64,000 nt of DNA from Chloroherpetonaceae bacterium (GTDB taxonomy: Bacteria; Bacteroidota; Chlorobiia; Chlorobiales; Thermochlorobacteraceae). The stretch is from positions 1 through 64,000 of the forward strand of contig JANRJQ010000014.1 in the NCBI GenBank assembly GCA_033763895.1. The letters run 5' to 3'. Positions 35,458-44,539 of this stretch are shown in pieces. A program made the position numbers and the translations under genes. Below the pieces are notes generated by a model that had not been told where the DNA came from, searched no databases, and saw only the letters and a list, made by a program, of their open reading frames with translations. Numbering within the stretch: the stretch's first letter is position 1; every line of letters begins with the position of its first letter.

Positions 35458-35568
35458 ATGAATAAGAAAGTTCAGAATGCTTGGAAAAAGCACCGGAAGA
35501 AAATTCAGAAAATGAAGGCAGAGCGTAAAGAGTCAATGAAGAAAGCCAAGTCTGCAAAGAAATCTTAA
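35458..35568 (+). CDS. 36-residue lysine-rich basic protein
   Basis: A very short frame encodes MNKKVQNAWKKHRKKIQ and continues to a lysine/alanine-rich end (AKSAKKS). About 16 of 36 residues are Lys or Arg and acidic residues are rare. Small basic proteins of this type in Bacteroidota/Chlorobi include ribosome-associated THX-like and AURKAIP1/COX24-domain proteins, and the KKHRKKIQKMKAERK core is reminiscent of the latter, but the match is by eye only. It sits 28 bp before ppa on the same strand, with a candidate promoter 50 bases upstream, so it would lead the ppa transcript. The Shine-Dalgarno is weak. Confidence 0.6.
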   Translation: MNKKVQNAWKKHRKKIQKMKAERKESMKKAKSAKKS

Positions 35569-35596
35569 TTCAATATCACTTCTACACTCGAAGCAC

Positions 35597-36205
35597 ATGA
35601 TTAATTATAAAACACTCCCTGTTGGCGACAAGGCCCCTAAAGAGGTTCATGCGATTATTGAAGTTCCCAAAGGGGAGCGGAATAAGTATGAATATGACCC
35701 CAAGTTAGGCGTTTTCAAACTCGATCGTGTATTGTATTCCTCAACACATTATCCCACATCATATGGATTCATTCCAAGTACGCTTGCTGAAGATGGCGAT
35801 CCGCTTGATGTATTGGTTATGACGCACGGCGCAACCTTCACGGGGTGTGTCATTGATGTACGCCCAATCGGGTTGCTTAAAATGCGAGACGATAAAGGAC
35901 TTGATGATAAAATATTAAGTGTTCCGGTTAACGACCCGATTTACAAAAACATTCGTCGCCTCTCTGATATCAGCCCACATCTTCCGACAGAAATTGAACA
36001 CTTTTTTTCGGTGTATAAAGAATTGGAAGGTAAGCATGTCGAGAGCTTTGGATGGGAAGATTACTTTGTTGCGGAGCGAAAAATCACGGAGTCTGCTGCT
36101 CGCTTTTTAGCAGAAGAAAAGAACGGAAACGCGGTAAAGCCAGTTTCATCAAGCAACGGCAAATCACATTCGAAACCTTCGGCAAAAGCCGGTTCAAAGA
36201 AATAA
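35597..36205 (+). CDS. ppa: Family I inorganic pyrophosphatase with a Ser/Lys-rich tail
   Basis: The soluble enzyme hydrolyses pyrophosphate to phosphate, pulling biosynthetic reactions forward. The metal-binding signature is D66-G-D68-P-L-D71, preceded by the THYPTSYGFIPST substrate-site segment. The catalytic core ends at about residue 172. The last 27 residues (from NGNAVKPVSSSNGK on) form a Ser/Lys/Ala-rich tail that typical family I enzymes lack. It follows the 36-residue protein gene by 28 bp and precedes a small membrane protein by 18 bp, so the three are probably one transcript. Confidence 0.95.
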   Translation: MINYKTLPVGDKAPKEVHAIIEVPKGERNKYEYDPKLGVFKLDRVLYSSTHYPTSYGFIPSTLAEDGDPLDVLVMTHGATFTGCVIDVRPIGLLKMRDDKGLDDKILSVPVNDPIYKNIRRLSDISPHLPTEIEHFFSVYKELEGKHVESFGWEDYFVAERKITESAARFLAEEKNGNAVKPVSSSNGKSHSKPSAKAGSKK

Positions 36206-36223
36206 GTTAATTCCTCTGGTGTT

Positions 36224-36679
36224 ATGGCTTGGCGCGATTTTGACGAACTCTCACCTGATGAGCAAAGGCTTGTGCGAAGTAAAGCACGAGCCTTTATTTT
36301 TTTTGCGTCTATCCTCATGATGATATTCGGTTTCTCGAATGTCTATGAAGGCATCGCGTGGCTAATTAAAGACGATGAATTTATTTCAACCAATATTGCT
36401 TATCCCTCTAACCTTACACCAACCATTGTACTTTCTTTAATGCTTGGCGGTTTTGAAATGTTTTGCGCACTTGGAACAATCAGGCTGAGTTACACCGCTT
36501 GGCGGACAAGCTTTTTTGCAACACCTTTGCTTTTGGTGCAAGCATTGATCAGCACATTTGTTTTTCGAGGTTGGTTTTTAGGGTTCGGGTCTTATACGGC
36601 TCTTGCGTTAACCGCCTTGATTTTCATATTGCTTTACTTGGGAAGAACCGCTGTACTTTATAAAGAAGAAACCAATTAA
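36224..36679 (+). CDS. Small membrane protein of unknown function
   Basis: I do not recognise this 151-residue protein. The N-terminus (MAWRDFDELSPDEQRLVRSKARAF) is hydrophilic and helical, followed by about four transmembrane helices (roughly 24-45, 62-85, 95-112, 118-140). It lies 18 bp after ppa on the same strand. There is no terminator visible before the convergent lipoprotein gene 48 bp away. Confidence 0.65.
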   Translation: MAWRDFDELSPDEQRLVRSKARAFIFFASILMMIFGFSNVYEGIAWLIKDDEFISTNIAYPSNLTPTIVLSLMLGGFEMFCALGTIRLSYTAWRTSFFATPLLLVQALISTFVFRGWFLGFGSYTALALTALIFILLYLGRTAVLYKEETN

Positions 36680-36727
36680 CTCTTTTTGAAAATTGAAATT
36701 CAACTCCATTTTTATAGCGGGTTTGAA

Positions 36728-37792
36728 TTAGTTTGTACTCATCGTCGATATTGCGCCAAGTGTTTTCTCAATTTCACTTCTTATTTCAACGGACTTTATA
36801 AAAGAAAGCATCCCCGTAAGTCTTTCTTTAATAATTTCTCTTTCTTTTAAATTAAGCGATACCGCTTTAACACGAATATTTAGCGCTTTAGATTCTGCGC
36901 GTGCACCCAATTCCTGAAGCCCTATCGAATAATATATTTCGCTTGATCTTTCATAAAATCCTTCTGCATCTTTAGGCTTATTCAGGCTTTGAGCGGCTGC
37001 TCCCAATCCAAAGAGGTTATCGGCCAAGCCTCGGTAATTCGCACGCCTTGAATCTTCATCGCGCGCTTTTTCAAACCAAGAATAGGCTTCAATCCACCGA
37101 CCAAGTTTGGAATCAGTATAACCTAAAACATACCCGACAAAACCAATAACCAAGGCATCTCCAATTTCAGCATCTTCCTTTAAGGCGATTAGTTTCTTGA
37201 AACCACTTTTTAATTCATCATACTCTGATTTCACAGATTCCGATGACGGATTTGGGTATTGCAATTTTGCCATTAAGCGATAGGAGATGAGTTGTGAATT
37301 GGTCTCAATTAAGTCTGAGCCGATTTCAACCCCATCAGTATAAACCAATACCGAGTCGAAATTTGAATTTTGAAATTCAATCTCTGTTTTTGCGAGTTTC
37401 CATTCGTTTATGCTTTCGGGGGAAAAGGTATCAATAATCGTTAAGCCTCGATCAAGCCAATAGTCGCGAAGGATAAGTGTATCCAATCGGTGATATGCTC
37501 TTGATAGGGCGAGAGAAGCGCGGATTTTCCCTTTGATGTAATCGGCGAGCGTAAAACTTTCATAGCTTCGCGCAAATTGAGCGGCTGCACTTTGAAAGTC
37601 ACCTTTTCTCATTGCGTATTCGCCTCGTCTGAGATAGTCATTGCCGGTTGCGATATCGGGAGGTGGTGGGTTTTTGAGTGTTTCAGGTAAAGACGAACAT
37701 CCTTGAAATGCAATGATTAGTAAACTAATAGCAAGAATCGATACGAAGTGGTGGTGAAGCCGTCGGGATAATTTTATGCGCCACTTTCTCAT
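36728..37792 (-). CDS. Repeat-containing (TPR-like) lipoprotein of the Mla-type cluster
   Basis: The 354-residue lipoprotein has a signal ending in AFQGC (C32 as lipidated cysteine). It is almost entirely helical, with pairs of helices such as GEYAMRKGDFQSAAAQFARSYES and IEAYSWFEKARDEDSRRANYRGL that look like tetratricopeptide repeats. No catalytic motif is visible. Its start overlaps the mlaD stop by 4 bp (ATGA), so it is translationally coupled to the lipid-transport genes. In that setting it may be a periplasmic or outer-membrane scaffold for the MCE protein, taking the place of MlaA/MlaC, neither of which is present; that is inference. Confidence 0.7.
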   Translation of the reverse strand: MRKWRIKLSRRLHHHFVSILAISLLIIAFQGCSSLPETLKNPPPPDIATGNDYLRRGEYAMRKGDFQSAAAQFARSYESFTLADYIKGKIRASLALSRAYHRLDTLILRDYWLDRGLTIIDTFSPESINEWKLAKTEIEFQNSNFDSVLVYTDGVEIGSDLIETNSQLISYRLMAKLQYPNPSSESVKSEYDELKSGFKKLIALKEDAEIGDALVIGFVGYVLGYTDSKLGRWIEAYSWFEKARDEDSRRANYRGLADNLFGLGAAAQSLNKPKDAEGFYERSSEIYYSIGLQELGARAESKALNIRVKAVSLNLKEREIIKERLTGMLSFIKSVEIRSEIEKTLGAISTMSTN

Positions 37793-38892
37793 TGCTGCGG
37801 CTCCTTTGGCTCAAGATTATTCAATCGAATTTTTGCCCCTTGTTCTTCAGTTTTCGGCTCCGGCGGAATCCCTCCTTTTAAAAATGGATTATTACTCACG
37901 CCTTCCATTGTGCGTTGTGCTTGCCTCATTGTGGACTTGCCTTGATCAATTAGGTATGAAACATTTGGCGTTTGAGAATTGGCATAACGCAAAAGTTCAT
38001 TTACTTCACGAAGCGTCACTTGAAGGTCTGTCATAATTGTAGCGAGCGGCTTAAAAATTTTATCCCCCTTTGGGTCGAGCGCGCGTACGGCAAGATTATC
38101 GGGGTTTTTATAGACGCGAATGAGCGAATCGGTAAGGAGCAGCGTGCCGTTTGTTATCGCAACGGTTTCTTGAAGCTGTTCTAAAAGATCAGCGCCACTA
38201 TTGAGTGTTCTGAATATGGTTCCGTCTTGCGAGGTTGTTGGGCGGTTTAATTTCGAAATGGTCATATTGACATTTTCCAGAGCTATGCTTCCTGAATTTG
38301 CCATTGATTTCAATTGCTCGGAGGCTTCAGCGAGATTATAGATTGCACGGAAAATTGCACCGTCATCAGGGTTGTTATCTCTTGTCAGTGCATAACTGAT
38401 TCGATTGATGTTATAAAGAATACTTGAGACCACGTCTCCGGCGACGATAACTTTCTTCTGTGCCTCCAATCGATCTCCCTCAAGCGTCCCTAATGAAGGA
38501 ATAAACCCGCCTTCAGGCACAATTTCAAGCGAATTGATTCCTTGCAAAAATTCGATTGATGTGATCCCTGTAATTGGATTGCTGTTTTTATTGAGGGCTG
38601 AAAACTGAAGTATTTTATTTCGAAACTGCTCATAAACTTCAAGCTCCGCTTCAATAAAATTTTCGTCTGAAAGCCGGAATGATCGGATTTTACCGATCTC
38701 ATAGCCCTTAAAGAAAATTGGGGTGCTGCTGCTTAGGCCGTTGGCATCGGCAAATTTGGTCTTAAAGACATATTTCGGGACAAAGAATTTTCGATTAAAT
38801 GCCAAAAAGGTAATTGCCACAACAACAATCACCAAGGCACCGAGTACGAAGCCTCCGACAAAACGATCGGTGTACTTAAATTTTAATTTCAC
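37789..38892 (-). CDS. mlaD: MCE-domain protein MlaD
   Basis: The 367-residue protein has one N-terminal transmembrane helix (about 11-32) and a single MCE domain (about 40-120: FKTKFADANGLSSSTPIFFKGYEIGKIRS). It then has a long mainly helical C-terminal part (about 165-340) that in MCE proteins forms a needle or channel across the periplasm. The extreme C-terminus is polar and rich in Pro/Glu. MlaD-type proteins carry phospholipids between inner and outer membranes together with MlaE and MlaF. It follows the MlaF-like gene after 128 bp and overlaps the lipoprotein gene by 4 bp. The length is roughly twice that of E. coli MlaD, as in many non-proteobacterial MCE proteins. Confidence 0.88.
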   Translation of the reverse strand: MKLKFKYTDRFVGGFVLGALVIVVVAITFLAFNRKFFVPKYVFKTKFADANGLSSSTPIFFKGYEIGKIRSFRLSDENFIEAELEVYEQFRNKILQFSALNKNSNPITGITSIEFLQGINSLEIVPEGGFIPSLGTLEGDRLEAQKKVIVAGDVVSSILYNINRISYALTRDNNPDDGAIFRAIYNLAEASEQLKSMANSGSIALENVNMTISKLNRPTTSQDGTIFRTLNSGADLLEQLQETVAITNGTLLLTDSLIRVYKNPDNLAVRALDPKGDKIFKPLATIMTDLQVTLREVNELLRYANSQTPNVSYLIDQGKSTMRQAQRTMEGVSNNPFLKGGIPPEPKTEEQGAKIRLNNLEPKEPQQ

Positions 38893-39020
38893 AATGATAT
38901 TCGCTTGAATTCTTCAAATTTTTATTGCTTCCGTTCATAAAGAACAAACCCGAATGCACTCTTCAAAACGCTACTTTCACTAAAGTTTATTTCATTAATT
39001 TTCGAGTTTGAACAGTTTCT

Positions 39021-39758
39021 TTAACCGCCTAAATATCGCTTGACAATATCATGTGCAGGACCGCTTGAAAGCCCCACCAATTCTTGGGCTTCCCCAGTTT
39101 TAATGACTTTCCCGTCGTCAAGTAAAATTAACCAATCTGCCACATTAAAGATTGCCTCAGATGAACTCGACGCCGCGATGAGGGTTGTTCCCGCCAACTT
39201 CTGACGCATGATTTCTCGAAAAATTTTTTCTCGAATGCTGACATCGCAATTGGCAAATGGCTCATCCATAATAATGACTTTCGGGTCAATGACAATTGCC
39301 CGAATAAACCCAATCATTTTTGCTAAACGCCGAGGCAATTCAGCCGGTCTTTTTTCAAGAATATCCGGTAATTCAAAACGGTTCAATTCATGACGAATAC
39401 GCTCTATTTTTTCTGCCCGAGATTTTTCTGGGAAATAGAGATTGAGGGGCAGTAGCAAATTCTCGAGCACACTAAGGTTTGAAATCAACCCGCCATTTTG
39501 GAACACAAACGATAAATTTCTACGGACATTTAAAACCTCCTCTTCTGTTCCTTCAAAAAGATTGACATCATCCAAAAAGACCGCGCCTTCATCAGGCACA
39601 AGAATACCACCCATCAGGTTGACAAGTTCTGTTTCGCTATCTCCATCTGCATCAATTATCAGCGTAAGATTTGCGTCAGGAATCGTAAAACTGATGTTAT
39701 CTAAAAGGGGTTCATTCCCTTTATAAATCGTGACAGACTTTACCTCGATTCGTGGCAC
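39021..39758 (-). CDS. MlaF-like ABC ATPase with degenerate catalytic motifs
   Basis: By position and length (245 residues) this is the MlaF nucleotide-binding subunit, but key motifs are broken. The Walker A region reads D36-A-D-G-D-S-E42-T-E where GxxGxGK[ST] is expected, so the invariant lysine is glutamate. The LSGGM signature is replaced by ELPRR (140-144). The H-loop histidine is replaced within AASSSS (195-200). The Q-loop (FVFQ, Q87) and Walker B VIIMDEP (161-167) are intact. The frame is uninterrupted and the C-terminal regulatory part is present, so it does not look like a decaying gene. It may be a structural pseudo-ATPase, or a second functional ATPase may exist elsewhere. Confidence 0.85.
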   Translation of the reverse strand: MPRIEVKSVTIYKGNEPLLDNISFTIPDANLTLIIDADGDSETELVNLMGGILVPDEGAVFLDDVNLFEGTEEEVLNVRRNLSFVFQNGGLISNLSVLENLLLPLNLYFPEKSRAEKIERIRHELNRFELPDILEKRPAELPRRLAKMIGFIRAIVIDPKVIIMDEPFANCDVSIREKIFREIMRQKLAGTTLIAASSSSEAIFNVADWLILLDDGKVIKTGEAQELVGLSSGPAHDIVKRYLGG

Positions 39759-39778
39759 TATTTCCCGTTTCCAAAAAA

Positions 39779-40576
39779 TTAAAAGAAAATGAGAATATCA
39801 ATGATAACATCTAAGATAATCATCCAAGTCAGCGATTGCACCACCGCTTTAATGGTTCTTTGCGGTACTTCAGTCGATGCAAAGTTGACTTGTAACCCTT
39901 GATAACATGAAATCAGTGCAATCATCAAGCCAAAGCAAAGTGATTTGATAATTGATGCAATGATATCGGAAAACTTAATTTCAGCGGCAAGCCGTGAAAG
40001 GAACACCCCGATATCAACAGGATATACAACTGCAGATACCAACCACGCGCTAAGAATCCCAATCATATTGAAGTACACTGTAAGCGTGACAAGAGCGACA
40101 ACAACGCCAATGGCACGAGGCACCACAAGATAGGAAATCGGAGATATGCCAATGGAAAGCAAGGCGTCGATTTCTCGATTAATTACCATATTTCCTAATT
40201 CGGTTGCGATGGCGGTTCCAGAACGGGCAATAATGATGATTCCTGTTATCAAACAGCTTAACTCGCGTACAATAACAGTCACAAGTAAAGTGTAAAGGAA
40301 CGGGCTTTGACTAAACCCGGAAAGCATCGAATTCCCCTGAAGAATAATGATACCGCCAATGGCAAATGAAATTAGAGCGATTAATTTCAAAGCTTCATAG
40401 CCGGTGAAAAGAATTTGGCGCAGTAAAACAATAAAACCCACTTGCTTTTGATCATAAAAAACCAAAAACTGTCGAAAGACTTCACCCGAAAAAAGAATAA
40501 AATCCATAAAACGCCGTACAGACCCACGCGATCCTTCACCAAGTGCAATGCTTGCTTTAAGCAAAAATTCTTTCAT
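39779..40576 (-). CDS. mlaE: MlaE-type lipid ABC transporter permease
   Basis: The 265-residue permease has the MlaE pattern: an amphipathic N-terminal helix (GSVRRFMDFILFSGEVF), then five membrane helices with the conserved ARSGTAIATELGNMVINREIDALLSIGISP block (about residues 117-146) that couples to MlaF. It is the first gene of the cluster mlaE, mlaF-like, mlaD, lipoprotein, with 20 bp to the MlaF-like gene. It diverges from lepA across a 206-bp region that should hold both promoters. Because the coupling block is well kept, it should still need an active ATPase. Confidence 0.9.
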   Translation of the reverse strand: MKEFLLKASIALGEGSRGSVRRFMDFILFSGEVFRQFLVFYDQKQVGFIVLLRQILFTGYEALKLIALISFAIGGIIILQGNSMLSGFSQSPFLYTLLVTVIVRELSCLITGIIIIARSGTAIATELGNMVINREIDALLSIGISPISYLVVPRAIGVVVALVTLTVYFNMIGILSAWLVSAVVYPVDIGVFLSRLAAEIKFSDIIASIIKSLCFGLMIALISCYQGLQVNFASTEVPQRTIKAVVQSLTWMIILDVIIDILIFF

Positions 40577-40782
40577 GAAAAAAAATAGTTCGTTTTTACC
40601 GTGAGGAGTATCGCTTCGTTTTCACGAAGGTAATAAATATCTTTTCATCTTTCGCAGGAGCTGCACACCTATATTCAAGTTAATTTCAATTGAAACGGAA
40701 TTGGGCACTTCCTTAAAAACTGAATTCCTTTTGAAATGGTTATATTAAAGTTTTCTCTAAGTAATTTGGCAAAGACCACACG

Positions 40783-42627
40783 ATGGCAGAACAGCAGGCA
40801 CGAGCACTGACCGGCGAAGCAATCACGCCGCAAGAACGAATTCGAAATTTTTGCATTATCGCTCATATTGACCACGGCAAATCCACCCTTGCCGATCGTC
40901 TTTTAGAAGACACAGGAACCGTCTCAAAACGGGAAATGATGAATCAACTCTTGGATGATATGGATTTGGAGCGCGAGCGCGGTATCACCATTAAGAGCCA
41001 CGCGATTCAAATGCATTACAAAGCCAAAGACGGGAAGAATTACACCTTAAATTTAATCGATACGCCCGGACATGTGGATTTTACCTATGAAGTCTCCCGC
41101 TCACTGGCAGCTTGCGAAGGTGCATTATTGGTTGTTGATGCCACTCAAGGCGTTGAAGCGCAAACCATTGCCAATCTTTATTTAGCCCTCGACGCCGGTT
41201 TAGAAATTATCCCCGTCATTAATAAAATTGATTTACCTTCGGCCGATATTCCCAAAGTTTCTTCTCAAATCAGAGATTTGATTGGTGTAAATGATGATGA
41301 AATGGTTCATGCTTCCGCTAAAACAGGAATCGGAATCGAAGATATTCTTGAAGCCGTTATTGCTCGAATTCCACCTCCGGCTGCCTCGCTTCAAAAGCCT
41401 TTGCGTGCATTAATCTTTGACTCTGTATTTGACGACTACCGCGGCGCTATTGCTTATGTTCGTATTGTGGATGGAATGCTTCGTAAGGGTGAAAAAGTAA
41501 AGTTTTTTGCGAATGGCAAAGAATTTTACGCCGAAGAAATCGGAACGCTTGGGCTAAAAAAAGTCCCTACCGATTATCTCGAAGCCGGAAATGTGGGCTA
41601 TCTCATTTGCTCGATTAAAGATGTGAAGGATACGAAAGTTGGCGATACCGTCACCAATGCACTTCATCCAGCTCCGGAGCCGCTAGCTGGTTATAAAGAA
41701 GTAAAACCAATGGTCTTTTCGGGCGTTTATCCGGTAAGTACAGAAGATTTTGAAGATCTTAGAGAATCGCTTGAAAAACTTTCCCTGAACGATTCTTCAC
41801 TGACTTATGTCCCTGAAAGCTCCGTCGCGCTCGGTTTTGGATTTCGCTGCGGCTTTTTAGGACTCTTGCATATGGAAATTATTCAAGAGCGATTGGAACG
41901 CGAATATGGGATGAATATTATTACCACGGTTCCAAACGTTGAATATGAAGTCTATACTACCGATGGACAGCAAATTTTAGTTGATAACCCTGCCAAAATG
42001 CCGGATCCGGTTCGGATAGAGCGAATCGAAGAACCATTTATTAAAGCGCAAATTATCACCACCACAGAGTTTATTGGGAACATCATGAAACTTGCAATGG
42101 ATCGTCGTGGGGAATACAAAGACACTAAATATTTGGATGAAACCCGCGCAGAGTTGCGTTTTGAATTTCCACTCTCTGAAATCATTTTTGATTTTTATGA
42201 TAAGCTTAAATCCGTTTCGAAAGGCTATGCCTCAATGGATTATGATTTTCTTGGTTACCGAGAATCTGATTTGATAAAACTTGATATTTTGCTCAATGGT
42301 GAAGGGGTTGATGCGCTTTCAATGATTGTTCACCGCACAAAAAGTTATGAATGGGGTAAGAAGCTTTGTGAGAAATTGAAAGAATTGATTCCTCGTCAAA
42401 TGTTTGAAGTCGCCATACAAGCCGCAATTGGCAGCCGCGTCATTGCCCGCGAAACCATTGGTGCGATGCGTAAAAACGTGCTTGCGAAGTGTTACGGCGG
42501 CGATATCTCACGCAAAAGAAAACTGATTGAGAAACAAAAAGAAGGTAAAAAGCGAATGAAGCAGGTAGGCTCGGTAGAAGTTCCGCAAGAAGCCTTTCTT
42601 GCAGTTTTAAGTATTGGAGACGATTAA
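40783..42627 (+). CDS. lepA: Elongation factor 4 (LepA)
   Basis: LepA is a ribosome-associated GTPase that back-translocates or assists stalled or assembling ribosomes. The 614-residue product has the G1 motif AHIDHGKST (about 28-36), a [10 protein letters not shown] effector region, the DTPGH (G3) and NKID (G4) motifs, two beta-barrel and EF-G-like domains, and the LepA-specific C-terminal end [23 protein letters not shown] 17-residue N-terminal extension precedes the core. The gene leads a run with two signal peptidase genes, the lepA-lepB order known from many bacteria. Confidence 0.97.
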   Translation: MAEQQARALTGEAITPQERIRNFCIIAHIDHGKSTLADRLLEDTGTVSKREMMNQLLDDMDLERERGITIKSHAIQMHYKAKDGKNYTLNLIDTPGHVDFTYEVSRSLAACEGALLVVDATQGVEAQTIANLYLALDAGLEIIPVINKIDLPSADIPKVSSQIRDLIGVNDDEMVHASAKTGIGIEDILEAVIARIPPPAASLQKPLRALIFDSVFDDYRGAIAYVRIVDGMLRKGEKVKFFANGKEFYAEEIGTLGLKKVPTDYLEAGNVGYLICSIKDVKDTKVGDTVTNALHPAPEPLAGYKEVKPMVFSGVYPVSTEDFEDLRESLEKLSLNDSSLTYVPESSVALGFGFRCGFLGLLHMEIIQERLEREYGMNIITTVPNVEYEVYTTDGQQILVDNPAKMPDPVRIERIEEPFIKAQIITTTEFIGNIMKLAMDRRGEYKDTKYLDETRAELRFEFPLSEIIFDFYDKLKSVSKGYASMDYDFLGYRESDLIKLDILLNGEGVDALSMIVHRTKSYEWGKKLCEKLKELIPRQMFEVAIQAAIGSRVIARETIGAMRKNVLAKCYGGDISRKRKLIEKQKEGKKRMKQVGSVEVPQEAFLAVLSIGDD

Positions 42628-42636
42628 AATAAACCA

Positions 42637-43503
42637 ATGGCTAAATCCACATCAAAAAAGAAAAGTGCTGAAACCGGCACAGAAACGATTTCCCGAAACC
42701 CCACGCAACTTGCCATTTATTTGGTTAAAGAATATGGGCCTTTAGTGGTGCTTGTTCTTTTTGTAAATGTTTTTTTTGTTCAAGCCTACAGTGTGCCTAC
42801 GGGTTCGATGGAAAAAACCATTTACATTGGCGACTATTTTTTTGTATCGAAACTTACTTACGGGCCACGATTACCTTTTATTGATTATCGTTTACCCGGT
42901 TTAAAGGATCCAAAAGCCGGTGATATTGTCGTTTTTGTTCAGCCGAGAACCGAGGAAAATTACATCAAGCGATGTGTTGCAGCGGCAGGTGATACCCTTG
43001 AGATTCGCAATCGAGATTTGTATTTGAATGGCGAAATCATTCCTTTGCCACCAAATGGTCAGTTTATTGGTGAATTAAGGCCACAAGGATTCTCGGACGA
43101 GGGCATTTTCCCAAAATATACCTCTTGGAACAAAGATTTTTACGGTCCGATCCGAATTCCCAAAAAAGGAGATCGTATCACGCTTACGCCTGAAAACTAT
43201 AGCCTTTACAATTGGTTGATTGAGTACGACGGTCATACAACAAAATTTAACGGTGGAAATATTTTGATTGATGGTCAACCTCGCTTTGAATATACAGTTG
43301 AACAAGATTACTACTTTATGGTGGGTGATAATCGCGATAACTCCCTTGATTCACGATATTGGGGATTTGTTCCGGCTTCTCATATCGCGGGTTCACCTCT
43401 TTTTATTTATTGGTCGTGGAATCCCGACATTTCAATTCTCACTTCTCCAGTCGAAAAGTTGGCTTCGGTTCGTTGGCGAAGGTTAGGTAAGTTCTTAGAA
43501 TAA
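42637..43503 (+). CDS. lepB: Signal peptidase I (first of two tandem copies)
   Basis: This membrane-anchored serine protease removes signal peptides from secreted proteins. The catalytic dyad is S57 (VPTGSMEKT) and K111 (NYIKRC), each in its family box. Box E GDNRDNSLDSRYWGF is near the C-terminus. One transmembrane helix (about 34-50) precedes the active site. The 288-residue length includes a large insertion between the boxes, like Bacteroidota/Chlorobi enzymes. It starts 9 bp after lepA and is followed 17 bp later by a paralogue. Confidence 0.95.
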   Translation: MAKSTSKKKSAETGTETISRNPTQLAIYLVKEYGPLVVLVLFVNVFFVQAYSVPTGSMEKTIYIGDYFFVSKLTYGPRLPFIDYRLPGLKDPKAGDIVVFVQPRTEENYIKRCVAAAGDTLEIRNRDLYLNGEIIPLPPNGQFIGELRPQGFSDEGIFPKYTSWNKDFYGPIRIPKKGDRITLTPENYSLYNWLIEYDGHTTKFNGGNILIDGQPRFEYTVEQDYYFMVGDNRDNSLDSRYWGFVPASHIAGSPLFIYWSWNPDISILTSPVEKLASVRWRRLGKFLE

Positions 43504-43520
43504 CCTCATGAATTTGATCA

Positions 43521-44426
43521 TTGAACACTGAAGTAAACAATTTGGGTGAAGATTATTCCCCACCACCCGAAGTGGTGTCAAAATCAAATTCTTCATTATC
43601 ATCGCTTTCATCAACTCATGCCGATCAATCTTCAATCAGAGACTGGATTGAAGCATTGGTTTTTTCTCTTCTATGCGTTTTTATTTTAAGAGTTTTTGTT
43701 GCAGAGCCTTATCATATTCCTTCTGCCTCAATGGAAGACACTTTACTACCCGGCGATTTCATTTTGGTTAATAAGTTTGTGTATGGCGCACAAATTCCTT
43801 TCAGTTCTTGGAAGTTGCCCCCCCTCCGGCAAATAAAAGTGGGCGATGTTCTCATTTTTCGATATCCACGAGATCCTTCGATAAATTTTGTCAAGCGTTG
43901 TGTTGCTTGTCCGGGCGATTGGGTTGAGATTAAAGAGCGTGAGGTATTTGTCAACAATCAATTTCAAGCTTATCCCCTTGGCTCTAAGTTTATTGGCGAA
44001 AAGCTTTCGGTTCACATGAAAGAGGAGTCGATTTTTCCTTCGAACTCAGGGTTTAATAAAGATTACTTCGGCCCTGTTTATGTCCCTAAATCTGGTGAAG
44101 AAATTTCACTTCATCCCGAAACCCTTTCATTGTATCGCTTTCTTTTGGAGTATGAAGGGCATCAGGTTTCAGTTATGGGGAACGCGGTATATTTGGATGG
44201 ATTTCCCGAACCGACCTATAAGGTCAAAAATAACTATTATTTCGTGATGGGTGATAATCGCGATAACTCACGTGATTCGCGTTATTGGGGTTTTGTTCCT
44301 GAACCATATGTGAAAGGCGCGGCAATTATGGTTTTTTGGTCTTGGAATCCAGATCTAACTTTTTTTAATCCGATTGAGAAAATTAACTCCATTCGTTGGG
44401 ACAGAGTTGGATTGCTCATTCATTAA
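43521..44426 (+). CDS. Signal peptidase I paralogue (second tandem copy)
   Basis: This 301-residue protein aligns with its upstream neighbour over its whole length and keeps the dyad S70 (IPSASMEDT) and K125 (NFVKRC) and box E GDNRDNSRDSRYWGF, so it should be active. The N-terminus has a Ser-rich cytoplasmic stretch absent from the first copy, then one helix (about 44-61). No ATG is available upstream of the active site: the frame opens with TTG at 43521, and GTG codons at about 43578 are alternatives; none has a clear Shine-Dalgarno. It sits 17 bp after lepB on the same strand, pointing to a local duplication. Division of labour between the two copies is unknown. Confidence 0.9.
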   Translation: MNTEVNNLGEDYSPPPEVVSKSNSSLSSLSSTHADQSSIRDWIEALVFSLLCVFILRVFVAEPYHIPSASMEDTLLPGDFILVNKFVYGAQIPFSSWKLPPLRQIKVGDVLIFRYPRDPSINFVKRCVACPGDWVEIKEREVFVNNQFQAYPLGSKFIGEKLSVHMKEESIFPSNSGFNKDYFGPVYVPKSGEEISLHPETLSLYRFLLEYEGHQVSVMGNAVYLDGFPEPTYKVKNNYYFVMGDNRDNSRDSRYWGFVPEPYVKGAAIMVFWSWNPDLTFFNPIEKINSIRWDRVGLLIH

Positions 44427-44539
44427 GCATCAATATTATGGGTAAGCGAAAGCCCGATTAAATCCGTTCTTTGATGTATCTTTGCTATTTATGGTTACTT
44501 TTTATCGATTAATTCGGAGTGAATTCACCAAACAAGACT

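Noticed and set aside
44477-44484. TATCTTTG before the outer-membrane protein gene as a Bacteroidota-type -7 box
   Set aside because: The box matches TAnnTTTG, but no TTG occurs at the expected distance upstream.
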